A stretch of DNA of 64,000 nucleotides, taken from assembly GCF_963966145.1 (NCBI RefSeq), contig NC_091051.1:14942001-15006000 (forward strand). The letters are read 5' to 3'. Position numbers and translations under genes: made by a program. The notes beneath the pieces were generated by a model, which saw only the letters and a list, made by a program, of their open reading frames with translations, was not told where the DNA came from and searched no databases. How positions within the stretch are numbered: the stretch's first letter is position 1; each line of letters begins with the position of its first letter. This DNA is from Tenebrio molitor (taxonomy: Eukaryota; Arthropoda; Insecta; Coleoptera; Tenebrionidae). Of this stretch, positions 31,990 to 44,151 are shown one piece after another.

Positions 31990-32217
31990 TTTTCAAAATA
32001 CATACACCGTAACAATGAATTATCGTGCTACTTTCAATAATGAAGAAGGTTATTATTTGAAATGTCAAAATTTTGGTTGCAAAGCCGCCTCAACTAATAA
32101 AATAATAATATTGAGCTAATAAATTATTAGTCTCTAGTGTTTTATTATGAATCATAAATTATTAGTGCTAATACATATTAGAAGTAATGAATTAATAAAT
32201 ATTAGTATAATACTAAA
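31990..32217. other. right flank of the Harbinger element
   Basis: AT-rich with many attag/ctaat repeats in inverted arrangement relative to the left flank, suggesting subterminal transposase-binding repeats. The exact end is not defined. Confidence 0.4.
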
Positions 32218-34496
32218 AAGAATCACATTTTATCTTTACTAACAATAACTGAAAATTTCTCAAATGATATTGGCATGAGTTTTGGTATTGATAAGTGTAA
32301 AACGCAATCAATATGTCGTGGTCATTACGAAAATTTAGAATATATAACTAAAGAAGGAGAAATCATTAAAAATTTAAATAAAGGAGAATTTTATAAATAT
32401 TTAGGTATTAATGAATCAAATCATATTCAACATTCAATTATAAAAGAAAATTTAGAAAAACAATTTTATTTAAGAATTAAATCTATAGTCCATTTTTTTA
32501 TTATAGTCCGATGAGCTTAGTCCGAATCAAGAAGTCGACATGACCTGCGTCTGTTTTCGACATTTGACAGCAGTGCATGACATGTGCACCAATATTTGAA
32601 AATTTATTTAGGCAACATGAGACAGATATTGTGTTCTTTCGTGCTTTCTTGGTATTTCTGCAAATTCATTCCTCCGTTTTAATTTTATCTTTCAAAAAAC
32701 CGCTTCCTTCAGAATGCTTTTGATAACTATTTACATATCAACTAATAGGTCAGATATATTAAAAATAGTTGAAAACAGCACTAAACAACCACGTTTAGAC
32801 TATCTTTCTTTCTTCCTAGATTTTGTTTCGGCAACGCCATGAACACAAAACAACCTCTATGAATTAGTTTACCCCCTTACCTGTTAACTTCCAGTCTTGC
32901 AAGTTTCCGCGCAATTCCAATATTGTTTTTGCAATTTACAAATTCTGTAAAAGGATCTGTCCACATGCTTTTCGTTGGCATCATACGGAGGACATTTCAA
33001 GCAAAATTAAACAAAATTATCACAAATAACGTGGTTAAAACGTAACCTAAAAATTTGACGTCGCTAGTGGAATAAACGTACAATTCGCGTCTTGCTCTAA
33101 TCGCACATGCTAAAGCGAGATGCATAGTGGGACACGCTTAATACAATACGTACAAGAATTCAATAGTTTGTTTACATTATGTTGAAAAGAGATAGCAATA
33201 TGACAGTTGTTCTGCTTTTTAATTGATACATCGGACTATAATTAAAAAATGGACTATATTTTAAAATCAAAATTAAACGGTAATAATTTAATTAAAGCAG
33301 TTAATACATATGCTGTTCCATTGTTGACCTATTCTTTTGGTGTTATAAAATGGTCCAAAACTAATTTACAGAATATAAATATTCAAACTAGAGTTCTCTT
33401 TACAAAATTTTGTAAACATCACCCCAAATCTGCTATTGAAAGATTTAATTTACCACGCGAAAATGGTGGTAGGGGTTTTTCAAATCTAGAAATTCTACAA
33501 CACAATCAAATTGCTTCACTAAAAAATTATTTTCTCAATAGAGCTCGTGATAACACTTTTTTTAATGCTTTGGTTTCAGCGGATAAAGGTTACACACCTT
33601 TAAATTTAAGTGATAATGTAATTTCAGATATTGTTGAGCCAAATATACCTGACACTATAGCAAATATAAAACAAAAGTCTTTACATGGGAGATATTTTAA
33701 AGAGCTAGAACAGCCAGAAATTAATATTCAAGCTTCTCATGCATGGCTTAAAAAATCAAATATTCATCCTGAGACTGAGGGTTTTATATTTGCAATACAA
33801 GATCGTGTTATAAATACAAGAAATTATAAAAAACACATATGCGGTTTACAATCGATCATCGATAAATGTAGGATTTGCGGAACTGAAGGGGAAACCACTG
33901 AACACATCATTTCTTCTTGCACCGTTTTGGTTCAAAGCGAATATAAAAAACGTCATGATATATTCGCAAAAATTATACACATGAATTTAGCAGTTAAATT
34001 CAATTTATTAAAGGATACACAACCACATTACATTTATAAACCAGAAAGTTGTTTAGAAAATGACAATTACAAATTATATTTTGATCGCACAGTTTTAACT
34101 GACATTCACATTTAGCATAACAGACCAGACATTATTATTTTAAATAAACAACAAAAGCAAGCATATCTTTTAGATATAGCTGTTCCAAATTCACACAATA
34201 TAACACAAACATATAATACAAAAATTAATAAATATTTAGAACTATCCGTTGCTATGAGAAATCTTTGGTGTTTAGAAAAAATTTCGATTTTACCATTTAT
34301 AATTTCAGCAACAGGAATAGTACCGCAATCTCTTTTTAAAAATTTAAAAATTTTGGACTTAGAGAACACATTGGTGGTTGAAATTCAAAAAGGTATATTA
34401 TTATACTCATGTCACATCGTGAGGAAATTCTTTAACATTGACACAGAACATAAAACACAAAAAAGTCAAAATGTGGAGGCGAGACGCCGGTAATTA
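32218..34496 (+). pseudogene. LINE with restriction-like endonuclease (R2/R4-type), 5'-truncated and broken
   Basis: The frame opens at about 32218 with the end of the reverse-transcriptase region (FSNDIGMSFGIDKCKT, FYKYLGINES), is interrupted by a 771-bp transposon (32486-33256), and resumes at KSKLNGNNLIKAVNTYAVPL. It then contains a CCHC-type finger (CRICGTEGETTEHIISSC, about 33870), RHDIFAKIIHMNLA, and after an in-frame TAG at 34113 the endonuclease signature RPDII plus LLDIAVPN (PD...D motif) and a C-terminal domain to 34493. The order RT, C-terminal finger, PD-D nuclease defines RLE-type LINEs. Apart from the stop and the insertion, the frame is open. Confidence 0.8.
32486..33256. mobile_element. 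771-bp TIR transposon nested in the LINE
   Basis: Ends tagtccatttttttattata and the inverse of its near-copy (total TIR about 30 bp, including tagtccgatg), flanked by TA (32484-32485, 33257-33258). Deleting the element and one TA puts the two LINE halves back in the same frame with no codon lost, an independent check of the boundaries. No transposase inside. Confidence 0.85.
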
Positions 34497-35317
34497 TGTT
34501 GATAAGCACTGCACTATTACTTGATAGTATTATCCGTAATAGTGTATGTACTCCGGCAAAATTGCCGTGCCGCCGGGTGGAGGTGGGATACGATATTATT
34601 GTGGAATAGGGGCCAGGACTGACCAACTCCCTGGCTTACCCTTACCTACCCCCTGTTATTTTTATATTCATACTTTCACATTTCGTTAGTGTCGGCAGTC
34701 CAACTTTGTCCCAGAAGGTTAGTTTCCATTTAAAGTATGCAATTGTTACCACCACAAGTGTTGTAAGAAGAGTGGCACAGTCAATAATGAAACTCGCCAT
34801 TATTACAGCTGAGATAGTTAATATTAATAAATAGTGAAATTTGCAATTACATATTTTTATTACTTTTTACACCTTTGAGATTTTGAACTTTTTGTCGAGC
34901 AGTTAACCTCCACATCACATTGTGAACATTGCACGGACCATCTTGGTGTTAAATTATGATGATGATTACATAATAGAAACATAGTCCTCGTCAAGGATGA
35001 GATCAAAATAATTTTGATATCAACAAATTAAAACGACACATTCAAGGAACACCCGAAATGCACGTATTTTAAAATCAAAAATCATTTTTAACAAAAATAG
35101 TCAAAGCGAATGTTCGTTAAGATACGTTAAGGCACACGGACGTGAAGGCCTAAAGGCCCCTACACACGGACGTGGATACCTTGAGACATCCACCTGCATA
35201 CGTGAACGCGTAAGCAACGTCATCAATGTGGACGCAAAATAAAGCCACGTTGTTGAATGGACAATCGGAAGAACAAAGAACACCGCGATGATGTTTCTGT
35301 CTTCGTCAGAAATTTTG
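34497..35317. other. LINE 3' tail and intergenic stretch
   Basis: 34497-34670 (GC-richer, ccgccgggtggaggtggg) is probably the LINE 3' UTR. 34740-35317 has no recognisable gene; at 35128-35230 the motif cacacggacgtg occurs twice. Confidence 0.4.
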
Positions 35318-36448
35318 CTCGGCTGACCACTTTTCCGATCTGTACACGCAATTCAAAGCGAACGGTTTAAAACATGGCGGAAGTTACTTCGGTCCCAAAC
35401 CGTTCTACATCCCCACCGACGCTGAACTGATCAAACACATAATGCAGATAGATTTTTCGCATTTCGTCAATCACGGTAGTTACGTAGACGAAGAAAATGA
35501 CCCTTTTAGCGCCCACCTGTTCAGCTTGGACGATGCCAAATGAAGAAATATGAGAGTAAAACTGACGCCCACCTTCATTTCCGGAAAAATGAAAAGATGA
35601 TGTTTCAAACTTTACCCGATTGCACTGTTGGTTTAACGGAGCTAATAGATGACAGTGTCATTATGAACGAAGCCGTGGACATTAGAGTGGTTTTAGGACG
35701 ATTCTCGGCTCTCACCATGAAGGAGCTCGCCGCCCAATGTTTCGTATTCTTTCTTGTCGGATTCGAAACGTCGTCTACAACCGTGAGTTTTGCACTCTAC
35801 GAATTGGCCACAAATTCTGATATACAAGAAAAATTAAGACAAGAGATCATTCGGTAGTATCTAGATACGACAACCAACTAACGGATGACGAAATTAAGGA
35901 GGAAATGACTTAGATGAACCAAATTTTACACGGTACGTGTGTTCCATTTTTTAAACAACTTGAAAATTATTTTCCTTTCTACGGAGACGCTACAGACCGC
36001 ACTCGGTCTTATTGAGACAATGTACCAAAGATTACATCGTTCCTCAAACAAATATTGTTATAACAAAAGGAACAGATGTTGCGATTTCCGCACCGAGATC
36101 TTGAATATTACCCAAATCCAGAAATATTTGATTCTGAACGATACTCTGAAGAAAATACGAAGGCACGACGGCCTTTCACATGGTTTGCATTCGGAAAAGG
36201 ACCTAGACTATGATTGGTGGGTCTTTATAGCTGTTGTTGCTAGATTTCGTTATCAATTCTATTTATGTACTTATTTAGGTTTACGGTTTGGAATATGCAG
36301 AGCAAAGTCGGACTAACCACTTTACAAAAAAATTACAGGATCAGCTTGAACAAGAAAACCAAAGATCCACTCGTGATTAGCAAGAACAGTTTCTTTCATC
36401 ACAGCGGTAGAAGGTAATGTTTGACTTGACGTAGAAAAAATGAACTAA
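35318..36448 (+). pseudogene. CYP6-type P450 pseudogene G
   Basis: Lacks the anchor and hinge; begins at codons for FSDLYTQFKANG. Reads PFYIPTDAELIKHIMQ, FVNHGSYVDEENDPFS, then a stop in place of the helix-C Trp (35541) and a frameshift in KMKMMF (about 35595). A large deletion joins helix E/F to the I helix (ELAAQCFVFFLVGFETSSTT). Exon 2 (from about 35985) and exon 3 (to 36448) are present but riddled with frameshifts; the heme segment reads FGKGPRL and then stops just where the Cys should be. Non-functional. Confidence 0.9.
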
Positions 36449-36716
36449 TATGTATTAGTCACTCTCATCAATTTACTTTTACGAGTTACAATGTAAAAAA
36501 TAAAAAACTTTTATGTGGATGTTTACGCCACCGTAGAATAAATAAGTAGTTATGATAAAAATAATGCTAGCAAAAAAAGTATTTTGCGAACTTAAAACGT
36601 GTATGTATTGTAATTGTAAATTTCAAAACGATAGCGGTACAAGTGATTCATAGCATTTTCTGTTTTAAGTTACAGTGTAAACATTCGAAAGAAAATTCTG
36701 GTATGTCCTTAAAATA

Positions 36717-38486
36717 TATTGATCGCCAAAAACAGCAGAGCACCCAGAAGGGATGATCGTACGAATTTTAAATTTTGGTCACAATTTGAGATTGGGTAAG
36801 ATAATGAATGATAACAATTTCAAAAAAATCTGTGCTTAGGAAATATGTACGTATGTTAAAAAATTAATAATGCGTGGTGGTATACGTCGTCCAGCGAGAG
36901 ATTGGGAGATTTTAAATTGTATTAAATTAACCCAACACTACAAAATACACTAGAATACATTAATTAGAGCATAATTCCAGGGCAAAAATGTTACTGCTTG
37001 AAGGGTATATTTCAGATTTTACGTGCCCTAAGTACTACTTTCTCTACGTAGAATTTAGTGATTTTTATGTCATCAATCTCTCGCTGGACAAACTATATCT
37101 CCTCGCACACGAATACGATTGCGGTATTTCATCCCAAGCTCTTTGAATTTGAACTCGCAGTTCAGCCAAAGTGCCTATGGGCGCTGGAAAATCTTCGACT
37201 CTTCTGCCAATCATGTGCCATACATGTTCAATCGGTGATAAATCCGGGGAGCTTGCAGGCCATGGCAGTAAATTGACGTTATTGTCATTAAAAAGTCTTT
37301 GTGTTACTCTTGCAACGTGTGGCGTTGTCTTACTCAAAAACACCTTTGAAGGTATGGTAACAAAACTGGCTCCAAAACTTCGTTGATATACCGGATCGCA
37401 TTCAGACTTCCTTGAATGAAGACTAGAGGTGACCAGCTTCCAAACTATATTGCACCCCAAACCATAACACCAGGTGTTAAACCAGAATGGCGTCGAAGTG
37501 CGAATTGCAAAGTCCTCTATGTCTCCTGACAAGCAACCGTCCATCAGATTGCCATTGGCAAAATCGAGATTTTGATGATTTGGTGCTATTCATTGACCCA
37601 ATGCTTCCTCAGCCTACATCACTCGAGCCTAGCAACTCGATGCTCTGGGGTTAAAGGAAGCCGAACAATTGGTCGGTATGATGCTAGACCATACGAACGG
37701 AGTCTGCGATAAATTATAAATTGTTCGCATAGCCACCTGTCTTTCCAAAACAGCCCTCCAAGTAGCCCCCACCGACCGAATTATTTCAAACCGGTTAACT
37801 GAAGCCAGTCGCCGAGACGCCTTTCTTGACGTAATTCTTGGCCGACCACTACCTCTCCTACGTCTTTCGGAGCCTTCGTTGAACCAAGCCCTCCATGCTC
37901 GAATAATTGTAGAGTCACTTGGACCCAATCTTCTGGCAATGTCGCGAAAGGGTAATCCGGCCTCATGCATTCCCACAATTCGACTCCTTTCAAAAGGAGT
38001 TAATTGATTGTAATGCTGATCACGACGAACGCGGCGCATGACAACGACACAAGTAAAGAACATCAACGTCTAAACTGTCACTAATCATTAACTTTGCAAC
38101 ACACGGGGAAAAAAGTAGGTACTATTGGGGACACGGAAAACTGGGCAGATGTGTCATTCAGTTGTCAAAATTTCTAAACCATACCTTAGCTACTCATAAC
38201 CAAGCTTAAGTTAATTTGACAGTTTTTTTTTTAAATATCAATCATAATGACAGTAAAGGTGCATTTACATTGACACTTTTTGAAATGACAATAGCAGACT
38301 GCCCAGGATTCCATGTCCCTCATTGTACCTGATAAAAGATTAAATACCAGACAAAAAACATCCAAAAAGTTTGCTGTTCATGATAAAATTTTAATCATTC
38401 ATTCCTTCATTTGAGTATACCACCCAAATTTCAAGTTCGTACGACCATCCCTTCTGGGTGCTCCGCTTTTCTTTTGGCGTTCAGTG
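36717..38486 (-). mobile_element. 1.77-kb Tc1-like transposon, degraded
   Basis: Long TIRs of about 45 bp: cgccaaaa..agagcacccagaaggg on the left (36724-36768) and its inverse on the right (38429-38479). Flanks are TA on the left and CA (probably a mutated TA) on the right. The transposase is on the minus strand. It abuts gene F: the right end lies about 63 bp before the ATG. Confidence 0.85.
37065..38039 (-). pseudogene. Tc1-like transposase, broken
   Basis: N-terminal part from ATG 38039: MRRVRRDQHYNQLTPFERSR, a paired-type HTH (GLPFRDIARRLG, STIIRAWRAW), GRPR-type linker (RGSGRPRITS). The C-terminal part in other frames ends with ASSPDLSPIEHVWHMIGRRV, which carries the third catalytic residue (Glu of PIEHVW). 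The QDNA segment with the second Asp is corrupted (LSKTTPHVARV). Frameshifted, inactive. Confidence 0.85.
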
Positions 38487-38549
38487 CATTTCGAAATAAT
38501 CGTAATCTCCCAATCTGATTCCTTTTACTCTCAACATTTTCAAACAGAT

Positions 38550-40195
38550 ATGTTTCACAACTCTACAATCGTTCTCTTGGAGATAACTGCAGCAATTTCA
38601 ATAGGACTAATCGCATATTTTAAATGGAATCTGACGCACTGGCAAAGACTTGGAATACCCACCTTAAATCCGACTATTCCCTTCGGGGATTCGAAAAAAC
38701 TCTTCTACGGACACTATTCACTGGGTGAACAGTTTCAGCAATTTTACAGATACTTCCGATCAAAAGGACACAGACACGGCGGCGCTTACCTGGGCGTGAA
38801 ACCTTATTATATCCCAATTGATCTCGACATCATAAAACATATTCTACTAACAGACTTCGACCATTTCACTACTCGTGGCCTCTACATGGACGAAAAAAAT
38901 GATCCTCTGAGCGCGAATTTATTCTGCTTGAAAGACCAAAAATGGAAGGACATGAGAACGCAATTTACGCCGACATTAACCTCCGGCAAGATGAAAATGA
39001 TGTTCGACATCTTAGTTGAAGTCTCGGAAGAATTCAAATCTACGATTGATGAATACGCAACCAGTGGTGAAGTTTTTGAAGCGAAAGACGTTTCGGGTCG
39101 GTTTTCGACAGACGTTATCGGTTCTATCGCATTCGGCATAAAGTGTAGCTGTTTGAAAAATCGTGAATCACCATTTTGGAAGTATGCACAGAGAGTTTTC
39201 AATGACACTCCACTTGAACGAATTATAGTCTTAACGCATCACGCTTTGCCTCACAAACTTCTACGACTGATAAAATACAAAGTAACCAAACCAGATGTGG
39301 AGAAATTTTTCATGGACACGGTCCGAAACATTGTGGCACATAGAGAGAAAAACAAAATTTACAGAAACGACTTCATGCAATCACTTTTAAAACTTAAAAA
39401 CGCTGAAAAAGTGACAGAACAAATAACAGATGAAAGTGAAAAACTGTCACAGCAACCGCTTACGTTGGCTCAAATTGCCACACAAGTTTTTTCGTTTCTT
39501 GTTGGTGGTCTTGAAACGACATCTTCTACTATGACGTGTGCACTCTACGAACTTGCACTCAATCCAAAAATACAAAACGAACTAAGAAACGAAATTAATT
39601 CAGTAGTGTTCCAGCACGACAACGAATTAACGTACGCCGGCGTTATGGAAATGAAATTTATGGATAAAGTCCTTTGTGGTACCGGATTTTGGAATTATGT
39701 AAACGCAAACTCACAACATTTGTTGCAGAAACTTTAAGGAAATATCCGTCGATACCTGTTATACCGAGGCGATGTACTAAGGACTATAAAATTCCCCAAA
39801 CCGATATAATTCTAAAAAAGGGCACTAACGTATTCATACCACTATTGGGACTCCATTACGATGACGAATATTACCCTGACCCCGAAGTTTTTGATCCTGA
39901 GAGATTTTCAGAAGAAAATAAAAAAACACGTCCGCCATTAACGTGGTTAGCTTTCGGTGATGGACCCCGTGTGTGCATTGGTAAGTTACAAAACGTGGCA
40001 AGACAATAACCATCAAAGTTTTTTTTAGGTTCACGATTCGGCATGCTTCAAGCCAAAATGGCTCTAATGATACTACTAAAACATTATAAAATAAGTGTAA
40101 ACAAGAAAACCAGCTTTCCAATAAAATTCGATAAACATGTAGTCACGACGTCAGTTCAAGATGGAGTCTGGCTTAACGTAGAGAAATTGAATTGA
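38550..40195 (+). CDS. CYP6-family cytochrome P450, gene F (3 exons, 515 aa)
   Basis: Exons 38550-39678, 39729-39980 and 40029-40195 (introns 50 and 48 nt, phase 1). I take ATG 38550 (MFHNSTIV...) because it puts the anchor (about 6-24) in the usual place; the frame is open upstream but without an ATG and enters the Tc1 TIR. 515 residues: hinge IPTLNPTIPFGD, WKDMR, GGLETTSSTMTC in the I helix, ETLRKYPS, FDPERF, FGDGPRVCIG with Cys459. It is the most diverged intact copy (DILVEVSEEFK where the others read QTLADC) but has every catalytic element. Any promoter must lie inside or across the adjacent Tc1 element. Confidence 0.92.
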
Positions 40196-40993
40196 ATATT
40201 TCTTTTTGTTTAAAATACATTTTAATAATTCACTCTTACGTAGGTTTCAATTGACCATCAAGTGGGTATCGCCACGGCCTTGAACTACAAATAAACTATT
40301 CGTAACTACTATCATACAGGCATAAAATAATAATCGCCGATTACTTTTTAGACACAATTTATCTTTAGAGTAGACTACACCCGTGTATCACTGGTTATTA
40401 TCTGGTTATTATCAGATGCGTTTAAAAATACATAAAAAGAAAAAAAATCCGCTTTTCCAAAAATAGATTACTCATTACTCATCAAGACAATCTTAAACCA
40501 TATCTCTGTTCTGTTGAAGCTGAAATAAATAAAGTATTTTCAACATTTTGTCACGATGTTTCTGTTATGAATTTACATCGTTTAAAACACATTCGCAATT
40601 GCAATAAAAGCAAATCGACCGAGAAACACGTGTGAAAACAAGTCTGAACTTGACACGGGAGAATCTGCTCCATAGAAATAACATACAAGTAGTAGGACGC
40701 AAGTTCCTCGGTTCTGAACCTAGAAGCATATTTTTAGCATATTCACAAAATGTTACCGACATATTACGTTTGCTAAAAGATAAAATACATACTAAAAAAT
40801 AAAAATGTTTCTTATCACTGTTGACAACGCGCAATTTTCCTGGTAAACAAATTTAAAACGTCGAAATATGGAACTTATTTGCGTCAAAACATTATTCCCA
40901 GAAACTCTAATGAATAAACTTTTTACGGGTTACTCGACGGGTTACAAGGTTTGAATTTAAAAACTTGATGCATGATTAATCAAAGTACATACA
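40196..40993. other. 3' flank of gene F
   Basis: AT-rich. Candidate poly(A) signals AATAAA near 40291 and 40525. No gene or repeat recognised. Confidence 0.5.
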
Positions 40994-41237
40994 TGTTAGC
41001 ATCACCCTCGCTTCGGCCCGATGCGCGACGTGGTGGGCTGACCGACCTTCCCCCGTCCTAACATCCGAGGACTACCGACGGCCCAGCCCGAGCGCCCATC
41101 GGGAGACCGCGCGAAAAATCGGGGAAGAACGACATTATTCCTGCGAGTACCAATGTGAACTATTGTCAGTAACACCTCCTGTTCAAAGAAGCAGAATAAA
41201 GTGTTAAGTGAAGTCAAAGTTGAATTAATCTTTAACA
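40994..41237 (+). repeat. 5' LTR of Gypsy 1
   Basis: 244 bp, TG...CA ends; AATAAA near 41203. The only difference from the 3' LTR is at gcgccc/gcgcca. Confidence 0.9.
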
Positions 41238-41290
41238 TCAGAAGTGGGATTGTGTCCTTCGTCTTACTTAATCTGCCTTCAGCCGACGTT

Positions 41291-43254
41291 ATGCCAGAAG
41301 CGAAGAGAAAGCGTAATCCAGAAGCTCCCACTGAAAACCCAGTAGAGGACCAGGCTGAACAAGTAGAAATCGATAGGGAGGAACCAGGCCTTCCGCCTCC
41401 AAAGAGGAAAAGTGTGCCCTGGCAAGAAACCCTCCTCACGCTAATCGCAAACCAACAGGAGTAAATTGCGGAGTTGCGAAAATCCAATATGGCGGGGCCA
41501 ACGCCCAGCACGTCCACCGACGGCACCCTGATTGCGCAGACGCCAGCACCAACGCCACCAACGTCACTTACCACGTGGGCATCATTCCGCCTATCAGAGT
41601 TTGACCCCGATAAAAGCAATTTTACCATCGAAGAGTGGTTGGAGGATGCTTCAAAACTAAAAGGAGAACTAGGTGCCAGCGACCTAATCATGATAGCAAA
41701 AGCAGGAGAAGCGCTGAGGGGCAGAGCATATCGCTACTACTGCGACTGGCGCCCGGTACGACGAGGTTGGGAGGATTTTTGTAAGGACTTGGGCGGACCG
41801 TGAAACACCAGGTGTTCGCGCTTTTATGGCGGCTACCTTAAGAAGCAAAGACTGGGAATCGCTCAGCGACTACGGAAACCAGAAGCTTCGCCGAATTTAT
41901 CGTTTCAGTGATGCGTTGCCGTGGGTGACTAGACTGAGTATGGTCGAATATGGCCTTGACCATGCAGAAGCCCAAGCCTCCATACGGATCCGACAGCCAG
42001 GAGATGAGCGAGAGCTCTTAAAACTACTCTCTGAAATTGATGGGCACAGACGCAAACATCAAACTGTGGTTGACCCGCGTTCTTGTGATGCGGTGGGAAC
42101 AAAGAGCGCGGCGCGTTCAACAGTCCAACGACCGAGTGTGTCAGGATCCTCTTTTCGTGGAAAGTGGAAAGTGTTTAATTGTGGCCGGGTTGGTCATCGC
42201 CAAGAAGACTGTCGTGTGTCGCAGACAACTAAAAAACCCATCGAAATTGAAAAGCCAGAGAAACCAACGGAGTCGAAGGTGTCTACCTGTACGTATTGTA
42301 AGAAGGTAGGACATATCGAGAGTAGCTGTTTCTTTAAACACGGAAGACCCAAGAAAATGTGACTAGTCCGTAAAAGACGTACGTTTAACACTACACCTAT
42401 CGCTACCGCCTTATGTAACCACCAAGCTGTTTCCTTGACCTACATCATCGACAGTGGTGCCGATATCTCAGTTATAGGCAGGAGCACAGTGGAAAAACTG
42501 TAAGCATCGATGTCACCGACCTTGCGAGTTATTTCTGGACTCGGGACAGAAACTATACCAGCTATCGGCACGTGCGAGATTGTTGTCGTTCTACCCAACG
42601 TCAGCATCGATGTTTTGTTTACAGTCGTTCCGGACGATGTAATGCCTTCCAATCTGGCTACTATTATTGGTTGGGAAGTGATTAGTAGGCCAAACGTAAA
42701 AATCAAAAAGGGTACCGACGGCCTCGAACTTCATCATGACCTATCCAACACTAGGAATGTTCTAACCATCGAAGAAAGAGGTGCTTTTGATGACTTACAA
42801 GTAACAAGGCTGGCCGAACGGAACCTAGCACGACTGAAACAACTCCTGATCGGGACGCAAAAGGCAATTCCAGACCATATCACCACGGGGAAGTTGACGA
42901 TCACACTGAAAGATGATATTCCGGAAATGACACCGTTCCTGACCTGACAACACGACCCTGACCGCACAACAACGTACGAGTCATACTGCCGACGCAGCAG
43001 CAAGACGCTTTGCTGTAAAGCGGTACAAGCCCGTTCTGTTTACGATCGGCGATCAAGTGGCAGTTGAGGATTCCCAACATGCAAGTGGTGGAAAGCTCCG
43101 CGCAAAATACAACGGCCCGTTTGTAATCAAACAAATTCTGCCAAATGAACGCTACCTCCTAGCAAAAAGGGGACAAAGAACGACAGTCGCGGCCCATCAA
43201 CAACTTAGGCAATGGCCGGTCGAAAGTACCGAATGGCGTCGTGAGTATTACTAA
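41291..43254 (+). pseudogene. gag-protease-integrase remnant of Gypsy 1
   Basis: Gag frame from ATG 41291 (MPEAKRKRNPEAP), interrupted by TAA at 41462 and a frameshift near 41800. Capsid-like region FTIEEWLEDASKLKGEL. First zinc knuckle has lost its first Cys (VFNCGRVGHRQEDC); the second is normal (CTYCKKVGHIESSC). Protease with DSGA (YIIDSGADISVIG, about 42445) and a stop shortly after. A linker to about 42945 follows, then an abrupt jump to the integrase C-terminal segment (KLRAKYNGPFVIKQILPN) ending at 43254. The polymerase domains are absent. Confidence 0.85.
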
Positions 43255-43257
43255 GAA

Positions 43258-43600
43258 CATAAAGACTGTGGCACTTCCGCAGGGCGGGAGAACCGCAACA
43301 TAAAGACTGTGGCACATTCACAGGGTGGGAGAACCGCAACATAAAGACTGTGGCACATCCACAGGGCGGGAGAACCGCAACATAAAGACTGTGGCACTTC
43401 CGCAGGGCGGGAGAACCGCAACATAAAGACTGTGGCACATTCACAGGGCGGGAGAACCGCAACATAAAGACTGTGGCACATCCACAGGGCGGGAGAACCG
43501 CAACATAAAGACTGTGGCACATCCACAGGGCTGGGAGAACCGCAACATAAAGACTGTGTGTGGCACATTCACAGGGAGGGAGACCGCAACAAGATAAAGA
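43258..43600. repeat. 41-bp tandem array with 3-unit higher-order pattern
   Basis: Eight units of cataaagactgtggcac plus a variable 7-mer plus agggcgggagaaccgcaa. The variable part cycles ttccgc, attcac, atccac, ttccgc, attcac, atccac, atccac, attcac, so the basic repeat is organised as 123-bp trimers. It lies between the gag-pol remnant and the 3' LTR of Gypsy 1. Confidence 0.9.
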
Positions 43601-43742
43601 CCGTGGCCCGATACTACCATGAATTTTAACAACCATGATCACTACACGGGACTCGGGAGCAGTGAAACCCGATGAACATACTAAAGCATTTTTGCTGTTT
43701 CAGCGTCAGATGGAGCGAGGCCGCCCAAGGTCAGGATAGCCG

Positions 43743-43986
43743 TGTTAGCATCACCCTCGCTTCGGCCCGATGCGCGACGTGGTGGGCTGACCGACCTTCC
43801 CCCGTCCTAACATCCGAGGACTACCGACGGCCCAGCCCGAGCGCCAATCGGGAGACCGCGCGAAAAATCGGGGAAGAACGACATTATTCCTGCGAGTACC
43901 AATGTGAACTATTGTCAGTAACACCTCCTGTTCAAAGAAGCAGAATAAAGTGTTAAGTGAAGTCAAAGTTGAATTAATCTTTAACA
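43743..43986 (+). repeat. 3' LTR of Gypsy 1
   Basis: 244 bp, one mismatch to the 5' LTR. Preceded by ggtcaggatagccg, which resembles the sequence before the 3' LTR of Gypsy 2. Confidence 0.9.
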
Positions 43987-44151
43987 TACATATAGTGAAA
44001 TTAAATTTATTTAATTATTTTGAAAAAAAAAACTGGGCAAAGTTACACTTCTGTTCACTGAAAAAGCATACACTTACATTTTGCTTGTGTAAATCAGATT
44101 TACGAGTACCTGATATCACTGCCATTGTCAGTGGCAGATAATTGAAATACA

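Larger units (their letters stand above)
40994..43986 (+). mobile_element. Gypsy-type LTR retrotransposon 1, internally deleted, recent
   Basis: Two 244-bp LTRs (40994-41237, 43743-43986), beginning tgttagcat and ending tttaaca, differ by one base. The 4-bp target duplication taca flanks the element. The primer-binding segment directly after the 5' LTR, tcagaagtgggatt, is complementary to the 3' part of tRNA-Leu (just inside the CCA end). Reverse transcriptase and RNase H are missing. Confidence 0.9.

Noticed and set aside
38484..38549. N-terminal extension of P450 gene F upstream of ATG 38550
   Set aside because: The frame is open but starts from GTG at the edge of the Tc1 TIR; ATG 38550 places the membrane anchor normally.
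43258..43600. CRISPR-like array (41-bp repeats)
   Set aside because: Units are contiguous with no spacers and lie in a eukaryotic retrotransposon.
43205..43642. 145-codon minus-strand frame with regular repeats
   Set aside because: It is the translation of the 41-bp tandem array. Because 41 is not a multiple of 3, the repeat reads in all frames; no gene.
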